Assembly (NCBI GenBank): GCA_003991915.1
Contig: RQTK01000203.1
Span: 235,795-299,794 of the forward strand
Source: Elysia chlorotica
Taxonomy: Eukaryota > Mollusca > Gastropoda > Plakobranchidae
Length of the DNA stretch: 64,000 nucleotides
Reading direction: 5' to 3'
Positions 1-13,868 of this stretch are shown here, one piece after another; within the stretch, counting starts at the first letter, position 1; each line of letters starts with the position of its first letter. Under the pieces are notes generated by a model. It did no database searches and was not told the origin of the DNA. It saw only the letters and a program-made list of their open reading frames with translations. The position numbers were made by a program, and so were the translations under genes.

Positions 1-3000
1 GTGGCTCTCGGAGAAGTACGGGACTTATATTGTTCTGTAGTGGAGTCTTTCACAACCATTCCTGGGCTAAAGTTCAAAGACGAAGGAGGAGAGCGGCCTG
101 TTTTTTTCTTGAACTGGCCAAGCGAAAGAGGAGGCGTAAGCGAAAAGTTTGTAGCTCCACCAGAACTCCTCCTTGAACTTATAGCAACAGGGGGCGGAGT
201 ACCTGCAGCGCTTGCTGGCACCTGGTAATCTGATGGTGGAAGTGACAAAGGAGCCAACTTGTCAGTACCTGAGAAGATGCCAGACACCGACACTGCACTG
301 TCACCTGATGTGTTGCGATCTCCTGACATCAGCAGAGAGCCATGGATGTACTGTTTGCTGAAGCTTCCCTTGCGCCCCCCACTTCTTCTGAGAGCAGAAT
401 ACAAGCCTGCTTCTAACGATGAAGTATTAGGGGAAGGGAGAGGTCCACTTGAAGCCCCTTTCAAACAGGCTGGGTTGCTCACATGCCTGGCTCGCCAGCT
501 CCCATTACTGCTTGTAGGTGACAGCTCCTGGCTAAAATTGCTTTTTCCATCTGAGGCTTTAAAGAGCTCCAGACTGCGAGGTGCTTGTATTGGACTAGTT
601 TTGTTGCTCTGTGGGCTCTGTTTGTAACCTGAAACATTAAAAAAAAATGTTGAATAAGTTTTATTCAGAATGAGCCATACATTTCAACAGCCCATTGTGT
701 ATTAAAAAAAAGCAACTAAAAAAGGAATACCTAAACGGACAAGATAGTTGCATTCAGAATGAATAAACAAATCAACAGAACTGATCTTAACAGACACTAT
801 TAGAAAAGGGCACTTGAACTCACTTGATAGCAGTTGAAATTTAGACCGCAGCTGCTTGGGAGTGCCTGAGGATGGTGAAGGAGAAGGCCCATCGATCATA
901 ATTTCTCTTGAGTGATCTGAAAAAAGTAATGTCAGATATAAGAAAACTGCAATTTAAAAAATTCTTTTTGTAAAAAAAAATTCAGCCCTTCTTTTAGACA
1001 AAATTAAGCAAAGTGAATTTGAGTAACGCCTACTCAGTGATACCAACTAGGTCTCTATATTTTTTTTTTAACTAAACCTCTTGTATGGCATATTGGATTA
1101 CAACACATAACACCTGCATATTGAGCTTGACCTGCAAACTTTTTTTTTCTTTTACTGAAAATATATAAATTTATGGAAACTTGCCATCTCTTGAAATAGT
1201 TAACTTACCATCTCCATCATCAAAGCTGACAGCCATTCGATCACTGACGATCCCACTTGTGGTGTTAGAGCTGGCATCGCTGATCAGAGAATATCTCTGG
1301 TTGCAGCTACTCCCAGCAGCGCTGACAGACTTGCTAGGACTGTGTTGAAGATGGCTTCTGTCTCGAGAATCACTGTATATGTTAGACTCACGGTATCTCT
1401 TTTGATCTGGGAAATAAGAACAAAGTTTATTAATATAAAATTCTTAGTACTCAGCTTGTTCATTGTTTTTCATAAATATAAAATAATTTTTTTTAAAGAT
1501 CTGTGATTGAAACCATATATAATTCATCTCATGAAGAATCAGAAAAAGAACAAAAAAGAGCAGAATATGTATTGCCATGTAAGGCACAGCAAACATTTCA
1601 TAATATCGACATTTGAAAAATATAAATCAAGCTTTGAGCTAAGACAGTCTTTGCTCCATATAGCCTCAACCAGCAAAGAGGTACAACAAAAATAAGTAAA
1701 CCTACTTGGCTTCTAGTGCAGATAAAAGTCAGTGGAGGGATGTCACTCTAACATGTGATTTAACTATCCCTCGAAACACTGTGAAACAACCAAAATTTTT
1801 GCTAAAGCTGGGCCTGATTAAGCAGGACACAATGCTTCCTGTCTCCATCACAATGATAGATGTAATGTTAATCATATTGTGCAAAAGTTAAAAAGAGGTG
1901 CACCTTCATTATCCAGATGTTGTATTTCCATTAATTTAGGCTGTATGGCCATCTGAAACATGTGGGTTCCTCTAGCAATGTTCAGCAGGTACTTTGACTT
2001 GACGTCACAGTCTGTGTAGTACATGAACCGACGCCCACCAGCACTTTGGATAGACCGAATCTCAAATTTCTTTTTCTAAAGAGGAGAGAAAGATAAAATG
2101 TATTGATTTATTTAAATCTGAGCTCTGTAAATATTGTTATTGACCTTTCTTACTACAACCAAAATGCTATTCATAACAAGTGTAGGAATGAAATGAATAA
2201 GATAATTTCTGCATGATACAAACTATCAAAACAGTCAAAATTACCTCTTAATTAATCAAGAAAGAAAACTGGAACTAAAACTGTTTATCCACTACAACAA
2301 TATAAAAGATAAATACATTATTTTCATTGTGAACAAACAAAACGAAAATACTAACAAAATGTTATGGTAAGGATTTAAGAATGTGTGCATATTTTTTTTA
2401 TTCATTTGTTAAATTTCATCAAAATCAATTCCTTTCTTTTTACACCAAAATTTGTTTGGAAAACACAAAAAATATCCAAACAAGAAAGTGTTGCTACAAG
2501 AAGATAATTACTTTAAAAATTCTATAAAACTCACATCAAAGTAAAGTTTTCCTATATCCTTCCATAAAAATGTTGATATGTGATTTTTGTACCCAGCATC
2601 GTCCTGAAATAAAATATCAATACAGGCAAAAGCTGTGAAATCGAGTATGCAACTTAAACAAAACATAATGTTATTGTTAATTGATATATATTGAAAATGG
2701 GCACAGATGGAAAACAATTGTCCATCCAGCAAAAATCACTGTACGATCTTAGCTCTCATATCTCACAATGATATTAAAAATCAGAAAGATAATCTCTTTA
2801 TTGTTATGGACATTCTAATGACAATATATTTCTATGTAATTAAACAGACATGGAAATAGATACATGAAAGTAAGACTTACCTCAAATACTTCCACACCCT
2901 TGGCACAAACTGCTAACCATGTGTTGGCAACCTTGTCCGACTTCCGTTTTCTCACTGTGTATAAATGCAAGTTGTGAGCCCCAGGCGGAGATGAGGCCAC

Positions 3001-5989
3001 CCTGATGTAGCGCAGCTCTGCATCATTACGGGTCATGTTGTGCAGGTCTCTGTGAATTGTTGGAACATTCTTCTCCAAGTACTCTATACCATGTCTTTCA
3101 ACCATCTGTGGGAAAACAGAACAATTCAATCAGTTTTGCCTTCAGTGTAGAGGAAATATTTATTTCATAAAACATAATAGATTATAAAATTTAAAAAAAT
3201 AAGATAGATGATTAAAATGAACATATATGGATCATGAAGAGTGAAATAAAAAATAATAAAAATAAAAAAAACTATTTAAAAATCACTTCAATGCAGTTTG
3301 TGGCATCTCTAGACAAAAGAGGTGTTAAAAAAGAATGTGCTTTTGATATTCCAGTTTCAACAAAATTGTTGATAAAGCCTATGGTAAAAGATCATTATAT
3401 TTCGATGGGCCAGAATAGTTTTTCTGTCAACATTCAAGACTCCCAGCCATTAGCTGCTTTAAAGAGTCATTCATAAGTATTTTTATTCATGGAAAGCACT
3501 TTATATGTGAACTTGTTATCATTATTTATTCTTCCAAGATGCATAGTAATATCCCTCTATCAAAAGCATTTGTCAGACAAATTGAAAGAGCAAGTGTATT
3601 TTTTTTATTTTGTACACACATCTTTTAGCTACATACCCAGTAAGGAAAGTATAGTGCAGGGTTGAAATATCCAGATTCATGCTTCTCTGGGATGAAATTC
3701 CCAAAATCTGCCTGTAATGCATATGCTGCCAATTGCAAGCACTTCTCTTCATTATACAGGTGGTTGAAGAGGACAACATTTTCCTTGAGCTGTAAGTAAT
3801 ACTGGTGTCTTGTCACCCTTTCTCTGAAATGATAAGGTGAGTACTGACATGATATTCTTTCATTAATGTGGAACAAAATTGAAAAAGGAATCTTTTTTTT
3901 AAAAATGCTGTACTCGTATAGATAGGATCTGCAAAGAGCAAACCTTCATTCAACATCAGAAAAAAGAAAAGAAAAAAAAAAGAAAAATACATTTCAAGGT
4001 AACTTAATAATTGAATGTATTAAGAGCAAATTAGGTCACACACACACAAAAAAAAAAAAAAAAATTAATAAACATTTTAAAAAAGATCTATGGATAAAGT
4101 CTTTATTATCACAGTAGCATAAGACAGTAGCATAAGAATCAATACACACTCACCGTAACAAAATGACTTGATCCACATAGTACTGAATACGGAACCATAC
4201 ATTTATCAAGGCTTTTCCTTGGCTGTCCAAACCCTAGATAAAGAAAACGAACAAAACAGTTCTGATCCATTCTTCTTAAATCAATAGAAACACTTCCATA
4301 AACTCAAACGGGAAAATTTGAGGAAAACTCTTTTACCCATGTCTTCTCGATAATGAAAAAAAAATGACGGTAAAAAAAATTATAAATAAGACTTGTCCAA
4401 ACTCAAGCTAACTAAAAGTTATAATGTATCATTTATGAGGTTGGGATCGCTTTATGCACTAAAAATCTATGTATATTAGTGAATGTAATGAACTTAATGT
4501 TTGTCTTTAATAACATAAGACTATTAGATAAGTGTTGAGCAAGGTGTATTTACCTCTCCTGGACCTGACTTCCATTGTTTTGGTGCAAGTTTGTGAACTT
4601 TTTCATCCAGCAAAATAAAATGATATTCATCATCTGTGAATCAAAAGTTAATAATGAACAGTTATGAATCACTTTCATGGCAATAGCAGAAACATGTATA
4701 TGATAAGTCTAAAATAGCTAGGCTATCCGTCTTATCCTGTAAATCTCCAACACCAATTTGAAAAATCCTGTTAAGATGATATACCTTGTAAATTAAAGAT
4801 GTTACATGAGGTATTTTAAATGAACTTGTTTTGTTTGCTTGCTTGTATGTAATGTTCCCAAATCTTTTGCACATCTGTGATCGCCCTAATCAAATGGAGT
4901 GGAACTGAAAGCTAGAAAGATGGAAATAAGGGCCCCTGCCATTATACAAAAGTCGGCACTTTATATGACGGTGATTGTTTATACAAACGTTATAAATAAG
5001 CCTTACAAGTGATAAAAAAAGTATCTCTAGTGGTCATGTTCTGATGGATTATCAAGTTTTTAAAAAATCAATCACAATGTAAATAGTCTGTACCTTTCTT
5101 AAAAGCCAATCCAAAATATTCTGTCTCCCGTATACTCAAATGACCTGCCACTTGATTGAAAACCTCTTGAAATTTGGCTTTGACCTGAAATTTATATGAC
5201 AATAGTATTCATTTTACTGATTATGACTTAAAAGACTCAAAGCCTCTCTCCTAGACTTTGGAATTATTGCTATCATTATTATTATTGTAATTCTTTTTTT
5301 TCTTCATTTTTACTGAGAATGAAATGCAATCTAGTCTTTTGATGTTATTTACAAAAAATAATATCCATAATGATTCCTAGGAAATTTTAACAATTTACAA
5401 GCATCTCTTATATAAAGTGCATTATGGTGGAAAGAAAACATTCATTTCATATTAATAAAATCGTGACATTGCTATGAGAATCAGTGTGGTGGTGGACATG
5501 GTAATGTTTAGTAATGGCTGTGTTGGTGTTGATAATAAACGAAGAAACAACATGCAGTACTGTTATAAAAACAACAACAACAGATGTTCCACTAATTTTC
5601 TAACAGAAAATGCCAGCCTATTTTTTTTTTTACTTCAGTTTCCTATAAATTTCTCATTGAAAAGAACTTTGCTGGCAACCTATGAATATGATATGAAACA
5701 TTGCATTTATCAGAAGCTAGCACAGAGCAATACAAATTAAAACAGGAAATTCAGACAAAACAAAAAGACAAACAAATGCAGAACTATAGATGGAGAAAAA
5801 CTAAACTATTATAAATAAAAAACATAAAAAAATGTTCCCATCCCCAGACCCTTTCTTACTGTTTTTGCCCTGACTAATTTAACTTACATCAATATTGACC
5901 ACATATTCATCTCCATTTAGGAGGTGGACGTTGACTAGCTTGCGTTTCTTGCCGCTTGGTGCTGCAGCTGTAGCCGGCTGGGCTGTCAT
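1..5989 (-). CDS. FRMD6: FRMD6/willin-like FERM-domain protein, 3' partial
   Basis: A cytoskeleton-membrane adaptor; the vertebrate family (FRMD6/willin, related to fly Expanded) acts upstream of Hippo signalling at the cell cortex. Exons read on the minus strand, all in phase: 5989-5888, 5184-5094, 4633-4554, 4233-4154, 3823-3637, 3105-2881, 2603-2535, 2075-1904, 1406-1209, 916-824, and 628 to the window edge, still open. About 641 codons are visible. FERM F1 covers roughly residues 12-90 (LVNVHLLNGDEY, ETEYFGLAF), F2 about 100-200 (LAAYALQADFGNF, YFNPALYFPYW, NVPTIHRDLHNMT), and F3 about 205-320 (WKDIGKLYFD, KKKFEIRS, FMYYTDC). F2 is closest in my recall to FRMD6, which has the same LQADxGNF and FPxWV patterns. 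The C-terminal part is Ser/Pro-rich and low complexity. The start is the first ATG after upstream sequence without coding character, and the N-terminus is short, as in the family. The donor after 1904 (GTGCAC) is weak, but both flanking phases agree. FRMD1 or another FRMD paralogue is the alternative. Confidence 0.88.
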
Positions 5990-6010
5990 GATGCTCGCCT
6001 CAACTCGGGC

Positions 6011-6375
6011 ATAGGACGCTCTGGCGGGCGTCCATAGCTACATCCCATCTATACTCACTGCCTGGAGACACACAATATTAACAGAGTAATGCACTTAATT
6101 CTACTTTACAATTTATGAATTACTTTAATACTGTGTATAGGATGCTCTGCCGGGCGTCCATAGCTACATCCCATCTATACTCACTGCCTGGAGACACAAA
6201 ATATTAACAGAGTAATGCACTTAATTCTGCTTTACAATTTATGAATTACTTTAATACTGTGTATAGGATGTTCTGGTGGACATCCATAGCTACATCATAT
6301 CTAAACTCACAGCCTGGAGGCAAAACATATGATACACTTGATTTTGCTTTACAGTATAATTGCTTTATTACCACG
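6011..6375. repeat. 126-bp tandem repeat, about 2.8 copies
   Basis: Units begin at 6011, 6137 and 6263, each with ATAGGA(C/T)G(C/T)TCTGG followed by TCCATAGCTACATC. The first two are nearly identical and the third is diverged and shortened. The array starts 22 bp upstream of the FRMD6-like start codon on the minus strand, so it covers that gene's 5' UTR or an adjoining intron. On the minus strand each of the first two units contains GCAGTGAGTAT, a good splice-donor match. Confidence 0.85.
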
Positions 6376-6830
6376 ATTCACCCATAATTAAATACAAAAG
6401 ATTCTCGGACGTATATTTTAAAGAAAAGAAAACTGTGTTTGATGGCCATGCTTGCAGGTTGTTGTTTTTCCAATTGCAGCATTACCGAACCATTATATTT
6501 TAAGAGAAAAAAAGCACCTGATACCGTTTCCTGCAGCACATATAAAAGGTTTATTTCACATAAAAACCTTTTTGGTTGACTCTAAACCAACAGGAAAACA
6601 GTTTTGCAAAACTTAAATTTCCAGCGGAAGAGTATGACACCACGAAACCTAATTTTATGATTTAAAAAAAAATTGACTTCCACTGTCTTGAGGAAAAGGG
6701 GGGGGGGGGAATTTTGGTTGGAGGACAGGGACTGGAAAGAAGAAGTTTGGGCCCACACAGATGTAAACATGTCATACATTACAATCCAGATAACTTGTTA
6801 ACTTTTCTGTTGTATCTTAATCTATTTTCA

Positions 6831-6833
<3 letters not shown>

Positions 6834-6873
<40 letters not shown>
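6834..6873. repeat. (GA)n microsatellite
   Basis: About 20 perfect GA units, followed at 6894-6903 by a short GT run. It lies in the probable first intron or upstream region of the FRMD6-like gene. Confidence 0.97.
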
Positions 6874-6876
<3 letters not shown>

Positions 6877-7984
6877 GAGGCAGAGCGAGATAGTGTGTGT
6901 GTGTTTATCGAAAATCATATTTTAATAATTTAACGTGACAACTCAGATGACACGCTGATCGACGTATTTGTTACATGTCAACATCGATATATACAGTATA
7001 TTAGCATTGAAGATGCACTATTAAGAAATAAAAAAAACCCCACTTATCTACGAGTACGAGGGGCACCACTATATTCTTATTTAAAAGCCAGGCTCTTGGA
7101 ATGAACTGTAGCATGAAGATAAGAGAATTAAATCTTCCAGCCCTTGAGCATTGACTAGTTCCAACGCACGCATGCTTGACTTGGTGTATGAAGAATTGAA
7201 GATACAACCTGATCTTGATCTATTTATATAAAGGTAGACACTAATCTTTGACACGGTGCCAAGCCAAATGGAGGCCGTATACAGCATGCGCTTGCATGCC
7301 TCAATAATATTGTGTTCAGCTCAACGACTTGCAAGATCGCCAGACCATACCAGTGCTTAACAGGATGCCAAAGTAAAATTTGAAGATAAAAAGAACAATG
7401 CAAACAAACCAACACAAATAAGTCGGTTAACTGCACTGCCTGCTTTTCGGCCAAACACTTTTTTGAAATATATATAGTCTGATTCGATACACTAACACTC
7501 TCCTTACTAGTGTTGGATCTTATTGGTGTGTTTAACAAAATCTAAATAATGTGATAATCATACACACGAATCTTTTTAACTACGGTATATATTCTTCGCT
7601 TATCACTTTCAACCAACCGTATTTATACATGTGTAAACAAGTTTATGTTTTTTCCCATCAGAGAAAGGAGCCACCGTTGCTACTAGCGTAATCTATTAAC
7701 TCAATAACTCATTAACTGTCTTAATACTTTATGGGCACAACGAAGTCGTTGCTGACACCGTGTTGCCATGCCGAGGAAAAAACATCTTTCTCTTTATTAT
7801 TTCATATTTTCTACTCTCTTTTTTTCTAACAATGATTACCCCCCCCCCCCCGGCCTCATTTTTCACTCTGGGAAAAGCCTGTTACGCGTTAGTGAAACAC
7901 CATTTTAGTGTAGGTATATTATATAGCCGATAAAGCGACAATAATTGTTATATCAAAGTAAGCCCAAGCCTTGTTTCCACTCAC

Positions 7985-8130
7985 CAGGTCTTTTCTGGAA
8001 AAGATAAACTGGCGATAACCGTTAAGACAGAGTGGGATGGGATCGGCGGGTCGCTTTCACCGCAGCTTCTCCTGGACCGAGCTCAGTTTTAGGAGCGCCA
8101 GACTTGTTTACAAGAAATGCCTTGCGCACT
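7985..8130 (-). other. Candidate non-coding first exon of the FRMD6-like gene
   Basis: A patch of higher GC than its surroundings that reads into the strong donor GACCTG|GTGAGTGG on the minus strand (donor GT at 7984-7983). It has no long open frame. It is placed about 2 kb upstream of the first coding exon, as expected for a 5' UTR exon at a GC-richer promoter. This is inference; the upstream boundary is a guess. Confidence 0.35.
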
Positions 8131-11100
8131 ACACAGCAGATTCTCATTCTGTCTGATAGCTAGTCTCTCGCATCCTCTATCGGTTAAGCCCACAAATACG
8201 CCAGTGCCATAGTTGTTTATGTTTTAGTTTTTGTTTTTAACTGGTAAAATTTCAGGCATGTGCTGACAATTAAAACATTATTTTTTAAATCTTGTCGGCA
8301 TGAATGTGTTCATATGCATAGTAAAAGCAATACAAAAATCGTAAACGTGTGTCTTGTCGAGAATTCCTTCTCTCGAAATAAGGCTCTAATGTTTGCACAA
8401 ATTATAGTCAGGATGAACATTATATTGAATATATGTTCTTTAAAAGAAGCCGTAAATACAGCAACAGAAAATCTGGAACCATCACTGTCTGTAACACACA
8501 GCAAAAGGAGAGTGATATATTACAGATCCAAAAAAAAAAACACAATAATAATAAAGGCCTCTGATCAATGTGAGAATTATTTTTTTTCCATTCGTCGCAA
8601 AAATTAAATTTATAAATAAATGAATGCAATGAAATAAATAAACTATAAATTCATACGCCGATGATGATATATTTTTTGATAATCATATCTGACTATAATT
8701 TAACTATTGTCCTATTTGGAATCTTAACTATGAAGACAAAGAAACTGAAGAGAAGGAAGAAGAGATAAATGATTCTGAATTCTGTGCGATCTTATAATTT
8801 GGTTGAATATCGAGTAAAAAAAAAAAAGGATGGCCTCTTTTTGTTGCATTGAAATAAATTCAATGAATTCATAAAATGTTGGCAAATATTAATTTTATGA
8901 AGCGATCACGCAAAGTTATGATATAATTCTTACTTAGTTTTTGGACTCATGGCATGTCCGTCGCGTACAGTTATAGTGAGGGGGCGAATATGTGCTTGTC
9001 ATTATTATTGTATGTTTGACCCACACGCACATTGATGACTTCTATTTTAAAAAAGTACAATTTTGCGAAGATCTCAATCCTTGACTAAACCGACACAGAA
9101 TCTTTCGATCGGTGTAAACCCACTAATACCGGCGCGCATATTATTATTTATATTTAACCATCATGGTAACAATCTATGGGCAGCAATTTTAACTGGACTA
9201 ACATTTATTTATTTAAAGCTGTACATTGGAAATACTAAATTTGTTCCTTTTTTTTAACGTTTGTGATAATTTTCTACGGTTAATTTTAGAATAAATTCCT
9301 TTCTACGGTTTATCTCGAAGAAGAATGTGTTGCAATGAGTAGGTGCGAAACTTTACATACCAACTTACAACATAAAAAAACGTCTTACACAAATGTTTAC
9401 ATTGAATATTTTGTTCACACCATTGACGTCACACACAAACAAGAGGAAGGAAATGCTCGAGCTTGATGGCAAACCAACCGCACCTAACCTTCCCTCACAT
9501 CAAGCAGTACATTTTTCGCATAGTATAGCATCCAATCCAGCAAGGCGATCCTTGTCTGCTCCCGAATTGAAAACAAAAAAAACAAAAAGGGAATGTCTAG
9601 ATTGTACACGATTTACAAAACACACACAAAAACTAACATTGACCATTTTTTTTTTTATTCTTGATCTATTTTTATAATAGCCTGGCTCGGAGCAAAAACA
9701 AATTATAGAAACTTACCCAGAAAAATTGTATTGTTTTAAGATATAGGGCGATGTATTTATTCATTCTTCTATCGTTTTTTTTTAATCTTTTGGTGGCATT
9801 TTATACAATGTACGTAAAATATTTAATGGATTAAATAGATAAGTTTAGCGCCCACGGGATACATACATTGTATAGCCAATCATTGTTGATTTGTAGGGCC
9901 TATATAATTATGCCGAATACTCTCTCTGTACCACTTTCCTAATAGTTATTAAAATTTAGAAGATACAGATCACTGTTACCCTTGGTATGCAAAGCTAGAT
10001 CACTTCAGTGGTTTGGTCTTCCACTTGTCGAAGCCTCGCTTCACGCCCCGCATCCTCTTGATTAACGTTTTTCTTAACAAAGGAAAAAAAAGGGGGGGGG
10101 GGTCGAAGAAGGGAGCAGAGGTAAAACCAGTGTCCACATCGCACATAAGGGTAAAAAAAATCGCAGTCATCATTCCACCCAGCCGTGCTATCTGCTATCT
10201 ACTTGTCGGAGATGGGCGTTCGTATTGTCTGATCAGCATGAGAGTCACTGAGTCAAGTAGCGCTCGTTGGTTGACACTATGATCAGATTATAACAAGCGT
10301 TTTCAGTGAAAGCAATGGACAAGTCATTTCGCATACCTGCACCATGATAAGATGACAACACAGGTAGAACGAGGGTGGAAAAAAAGAACCTGAGATTTTC
10401 AATTTTGATTAAACAAGCGATCAAATTAAGCGTAAAAGGTACACAATACATGCACCCATTCATCACTATCCAGGCGACATGAATTTTCATTGCCCTTGTT
10501 TAGCTTGAGATGAAATTGAAGTTCTTGTGCCAAATATAAATTAAAGCTATAAATTTGAGAGAACGAGTTCACGGTCATAACAATAAAAATAAAAATTTCA
10601 CAAAAACAAACAAAAAACAAACCAGCAGCACTTAGTGCGTACATTGAGAAGTACCTCAAGAATTCGTATTTTTTGGAGGCGGGTGTCAGAGGAAAGGTGG
10701 AGTTGATTGAAGATGTTCTACAGGTTTGTTTGTTTGTGGGTTGTTTTTTTAAACGGGTGTAAGGGAAAATATCATTTCTTTTCTGTCTGTGAAGCTAAGA
10801 CTCAGTCGTACATCGGTAAGCCCTACTTGATAGGGAAAACGCTCCTTTGCATTTTGTATGAGATGAACTAATATTCCAAGTATTGTGCACGAATATTCTA
10901 ATGTCTAATTCTGGAACAAGTAAATTGTGTTTTGCGACACACCCAGGGTAAATTAAAATGTTACATTGTACAAAACTTGCAACTCGTGTAGTGTGCAGCA
11001 ATTATCAACTCGAACTTGCAAAATTTAACATGATACGTAAAAAACAACATAAACAACAAAAACACCCAAAGAATCGCATTGAACCACATGCAATCATATC

Positions 11101-11304
11101 GCAATGAACACGCGCTGCATTTCTATAATTATATTATTAGGGCCTATTCATATTTTGTTTTGTTACAAATAGTATGATCATTATCATTATTATTAGCAGT
11201 AGAAGCCGTTATGACATTTCGGGCCCTGTTCATTGGTGCAGCTTTTTAATTTGGTGTACAATTCGTGTTAGGTATTAGGTATGAGTTATAAGTCGGGTAA
11301 CGAC

Positions 11305-11366
<62 letters not shown>

Positions 11367-13620
11367 GCTTTCGCAAATAGCTATCAGCTTATTTCAAATT
11401 GAATGCACGCATAGTCTACCTACCACTATCAAGCAGTGCTCACAACAAACATGCTCTTGGCAATGCATCTAATCTAATTTTACACTCAATAAAAAACTGT
11501 AGGCCTATATTATAAGCAGCAGGATCAGGGTTGAAATCAGCCGACTCTAACTGACAAGCATATAATTTTTAGAATTTGACAATAACAATACATACAATTA
11601 ACAAAACTAATAAATTTATGCTAAAACCATATAAATGTAATGACACCCCATAAGATTCTGAAAACAGCAATTAGGCAGTAATACAAAAATATCCTCATGA
11701 TTGTAATCAACTGCAATCCTACCTCTTTCAGTCACTAGGCCTACCCGTATTCTAAATATAAGCTGTCCCTAAATACAAAATTTATAAACGTAAAACCAAA
11801 GCTTGTTATAATTATTTCCTGTCCTCGTAAACCAATGTCTCAATCTTATCATTGAGACTTGCGATACATACTTCAACAATTTTCTTTTCTCTCCATGTAT
11901 CTATTTAAATTGGTTGATAATGGCGGTAGCAAAATAATACATTCGATAATACACATTAGATCGTTCAAAAAGATAGCTTATAAAACGTAATTATCGCATA
12001 GCCTACACACACACACAAAATAAAGAAAAAAAGGAAGAAAAAAAAGCATTTCTAACTACAGGTCAATGCTGGCTGAGTTTATACGCACAAAAATAATGTT
12101 TCCGAATATTTCCACACGCAGTAAGCGTACATATAAACACATACACTGTCCCTGTTAAAATAATGGAACGCTGTGTAACGCAATAACAATAGATTCTAGA
12201 GGTAAAGCAAAATTTGGACATAAACCCGAATACACAATATGCCTCTCGAGACAGACACACTACATGTCTAATTAGAATGATAAGTATAGATCTAGACACT
12301 CTCATAAAATACGACATCTACCTGAATCTACAACTTTTATTCGAACTTTGAACGAATTAATCCACTTAACAGTTGATCATGCTTTCTTTGCAAGATAAAC
12401 AATAATCTTGATACATCTCACTATTTTTACTTGATTTATAGCTAGCACACATAGATCTACATCCAACAAGAAAAATAAAAACACTGTTAGCAAATCCACC
12501 TATTCAACTCGACAGCCAACACAGATCGCTTGGGAAAAAAACACACCTAGCGGCTTGGCCTAATGCAACAGCAACTTACTACTGCATGTCTGATGTTTCC
12601 TCATCGTGTTGTGTAGTTCTCGTCATTCAAACCAAACGGAAAAATATACCATCACATCAGTCCAAATCACAACAATAAGAAGTGTTGTTGTGTCGTTATC
12701 AAGATAAAATGTTCAACACTCACCCCTTTCCAAAAATTACAAAGCAGGTACAAGGACTCTTCAATGACAGCAGAATATCCATAATCTACAGAAACCTGTA
12801 CGAGGATCACAAAATTCCTGACATTCCAGACCTCTTTGTATGGTTGTTCAATGTTGCTTGACCCCTCTAAAAATACTCTCTAACCCAGTAGTAGTACATC
12901 AGCCGACACTTGATGCAAAGCAAATCCTTTGACATATTTACTAAATTACATGGCAGTTATTTTTTAAAGTTTAATATTCACTGTGAATCTCTCAGTATAT
13001 GAATATAATTTAGCCTACAGTCGAAATTATAGGTTTTGTTGAGTAGAGAGTATAATGTGTGTTGTCTGGAGAAGGCCATTATGACCTCGATCTCGGGGTC
13101 AACCATGCGGCACACCGTTTCCCCGGTGTTTGGTTATTGAGTACGCCACAGCCACACAGTTACTACACACTTGATCTGCACACAGCCCAAACAATGCAGC
13201 GTGTTTTATTGTTTGTACAGTTGAGGTTCCCACATGCTGACTAAATCTAGATCAAATGTAAACAAATTATTTTTGTCCAAACAAAAAAGAAGGAAATACG
13301 AAGATGAATCTCGGCATAATCTTAGTTTGTAGAAATTGGAATCAAAATATCTAGAGATCTAGATCTAGAATCTAGATACCGGTATTTAAATATTCTAGAC
13401 CTAATCGAGGCGAGAATATATATTGCACAAACATGATTTAGCTTAGAGTTAAATCTCGTCGTAAGCCTTCGTATTTTTTATATTGTTACGTCGAAGCGTA
13501 AAGCAACGTCTTGTTTGTGCATTCTACCCAGGATCTACATCTATTATTCTAGAGATCCAGGGCATAGATAACTGATAAGGAGATGAATCCTTTTATATTT
13601 TATTTATGTTCTAAAACGTG
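8131..13620. other. Intergenic, no gene recognised
   Basis: The stretch between the divergent FRMD6-like and THADA genes. Open frames here are short and have no similarity I recognise. It contains a G-run near 10,091-10,101, a (CT)n microsatellite and many AGATCTAGA-type palindromes near 13,350-13,380. Promoters of either flanking gene could lie here, but I see no defining element. Confidence 0.6.
11308..11366. repeat. (CT)n microsatellite
   Basis: About 28 perfect CT units followed by TTCTCTG. Its translation as a run of Leu-Ser is an artefact, not a protein. Confidence 0.97.
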
Positions 13621-13624
13621 GAAA

Positions 13625-13868
13625 GGTGTGGGGCTTGGGTAGAACATCGGCTTCCCACTCAAAAGGTCGGGATTCGAGCCCTTGTAATTGCACTCGCTAC
13701 TGGTTGGGTCAGTGTGTCAGTTTAATGTGACCGGCAGAGACAAGAGTCATGGTATCCCCGCCCTGTCTCGTGTGTGCCAGCACATAGAATTGTCAGACAT
13801 CAGTCTTGGGGTCCTTCTACGATATAGCCTATATAGTGCTGAGGTTGGACGTCAAACCAACTCAACAT
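13625..13868 (+). mobile_element. tRNA-Gly-derived SINE, copy 1
   Basis: The head resembles a tRNA: GGGTAGAACATCGGCTTCC is followed by a B-box-like GATTCGAGCC. The tRNA-unrelated body has ACTGGTTGGGTC, TGTGACCGGC, CCTGTCTCGTG and GATATAGCCTATA, ending near GGTTGGACGTCAAACC. Four further copies of the body occur in this window, in both orientations. This copy is clearly mutated relative to the copy at 34,624. Confidence 0.85.

Larger units (their letters stand above)
5990..7984. other. Upstream region or first intron of the FRMD6-like gene
   Basis: Apart from the 126-bp array and the GA tract I see no coding signal on either strand. A G-run lies near 6700 and a C-run near 7841-7852. If the candidate 5' UTR exon at 7985-8130 is real, this whole interval is a roughly 2-kb intron. 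Confidence 0.5.

Noticed and set aside
9393..9677. 94-codon open frame with a plausible amino-acid mix
   Set aside because: No similarity recognised, no splice context, and it includes a T homopolymer at its end.
11281..11472. Open frame with a long Leu-Ser run
   Set aside because: It is translation of the (CT)n microsatellite, with no conserved flanks.
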